64,000 bases of DNA from Armillaria gallica (Eukaryota; Basidiomycota; Agaricomycetes; Agaricales; Physalacriaceae), in contig JBANDB010000006.1 in NCBI GenBank assembly GCA_037576215.1, positions 868,001-932,000 of the forward strand, given 5' to 3'. The translations under genes were made by a program, and so were the position numbers. The notes beneath the pieces were generated by a model. It was not told where the DNA came from and searched no databases. It worked only from the letters and a program-made list of their open reading frames with translations. This document shows positions 63,650 to 64,000 of the stretch, in pieces; within the stretch, counting starts at the first letter, position 1; each line of letters opens with the position of its first letter.

Positions 63650-64000
63650 CTACTGTCCTCCGTACCCCTCCGGGTTCTTGCTCTGCCAATTCCAGAGGTC
63701 GCGACACATAGTCTCGAGATCCTGAGGAGCCTTGAATCCCAGCTCCTTTTCGGCAAGGCTTGGATCGGCAGTAAGGTCCGGAACGTCACCACGTCTTATT
63801 TAGATTGAAAGTTAGAATTTATAACAGCGGAACAGATACACCTAAGACTCACCGTCTTCCTATGATCTCAGTTTGGTAGTTGAACCCGGTGGCTGCTCTC
63901 ATGGCCTCGACGATTTCCAGCACACTCATCCCTCTGCCTTTGCCGAGATTGTACGCCTTAAAGCGGCCGTTTGGTCGGTCGTGGAAAACCTGGCTATTGC
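63650..64000 (-). CDS. GAL10: UDP-glucose 4-epimerase, C-terminal part (cut by window edge)
   Basis: This enzyme interconverts UDP-glucose and UDP-galactose in the Leloir pathway. Visible sequence starts [20 protein letters not shown] and continues [20 protein letters not shown], then QTEIIGRR, spliced across a short intron (about 63796-63853) to [20 protein letters not shown] and [20 protein letters not shown]. The stop TAG is at 63650-63652. The family's NLG-G-G-SV-E and GD-----A---A---LGW-like patterns are clear. The N-terminal NAD-binding half lies beyond the window. No mutarotase domain follows, so this is an epimerase-only form or the end of one. Confidence 0.92.

Overview
This window is an intron-dense stretch of a fungal nuclear chromosome. 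It is most likely from an agaricomycete basidiomycete, and plausibly a white-rot species. The evidence is short (about 45-80 nt) GT-AG introns in almost every gene, a secreted class II peroxidase with a complete manganese-binding triad, and basidiomycete-type families (DUF6593, DUF4246, aminoglycoside phosphotransferase-like kinases, membrane-anchored glutaminases). Genes lie on both strands with short spacers. I saw no operons, CRISPR arrays, tRNA or rRNA genes, or virus-derived genes.

Layout. 0-12 kb: a DUF6593 gene; a complete copper amine oxidase (-); a CorA-type Mg2+ transporter (+); a broken APH-like kinase (-); and a decayed second copy of the transporter's 3' end. 12-21 kb: ribonucleotide reductase small subunit (-), divergent from a quinone oxidoreductase (+), then a large UBP2-like deubiquitinase (+). 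21-32 kb: poorly conserved genes, a manganese peroxidase (-), a probably broken secreted protein (-) and a degenerate Mss51/MYND-associated pseudogene (+). 32-48 kb: a BSD2-like NEDD4-ligase adaptor (+), SelO AMPylase (-), an F-box-like protein (-), the APC/C activator CDH1 (-), a MYND zinc-finger protein (+), an F-box/propeller protein (+) and MutY DNA glycosylase (-). 48-54 kb: a membrane-anchored glutaminase (+), then a repeat-rich interval holding a MITE and a captured fragment of the MutY gene. 54-64 kb: a CreB/USP12-46-type deubiquitinase (-), a MOSC protein (-), the Pin1-type prolyl isomerase ESS1 (-), divergent from a DUF4246 oxygenase-like protein (+), and the 3' end of UDP-glucose 4-epimerase (-).

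Most conserved genes are housekeeping genes, and I see no gene cluster that forms a new multi-gene system. The strongest unexplained signals are structural. (1) A 238-bp terminal-inverted-repeat element carries a 7-bp target duplication. (2) Two DNA-level partial gene duplications (CorA 3' half, MutY 5' end) have decayed into pseudogene fragments. (3) A perfect 32-bp segment is shared, in opposite orientation, between a deubiquitinase gene and a pseudogene 11 kb away. (4) A short dispersed repeat is present at 22.5 and 52.2 kb. (5) Several conserved genes have single-base frame breaks, which are either assembly errors or real decay.
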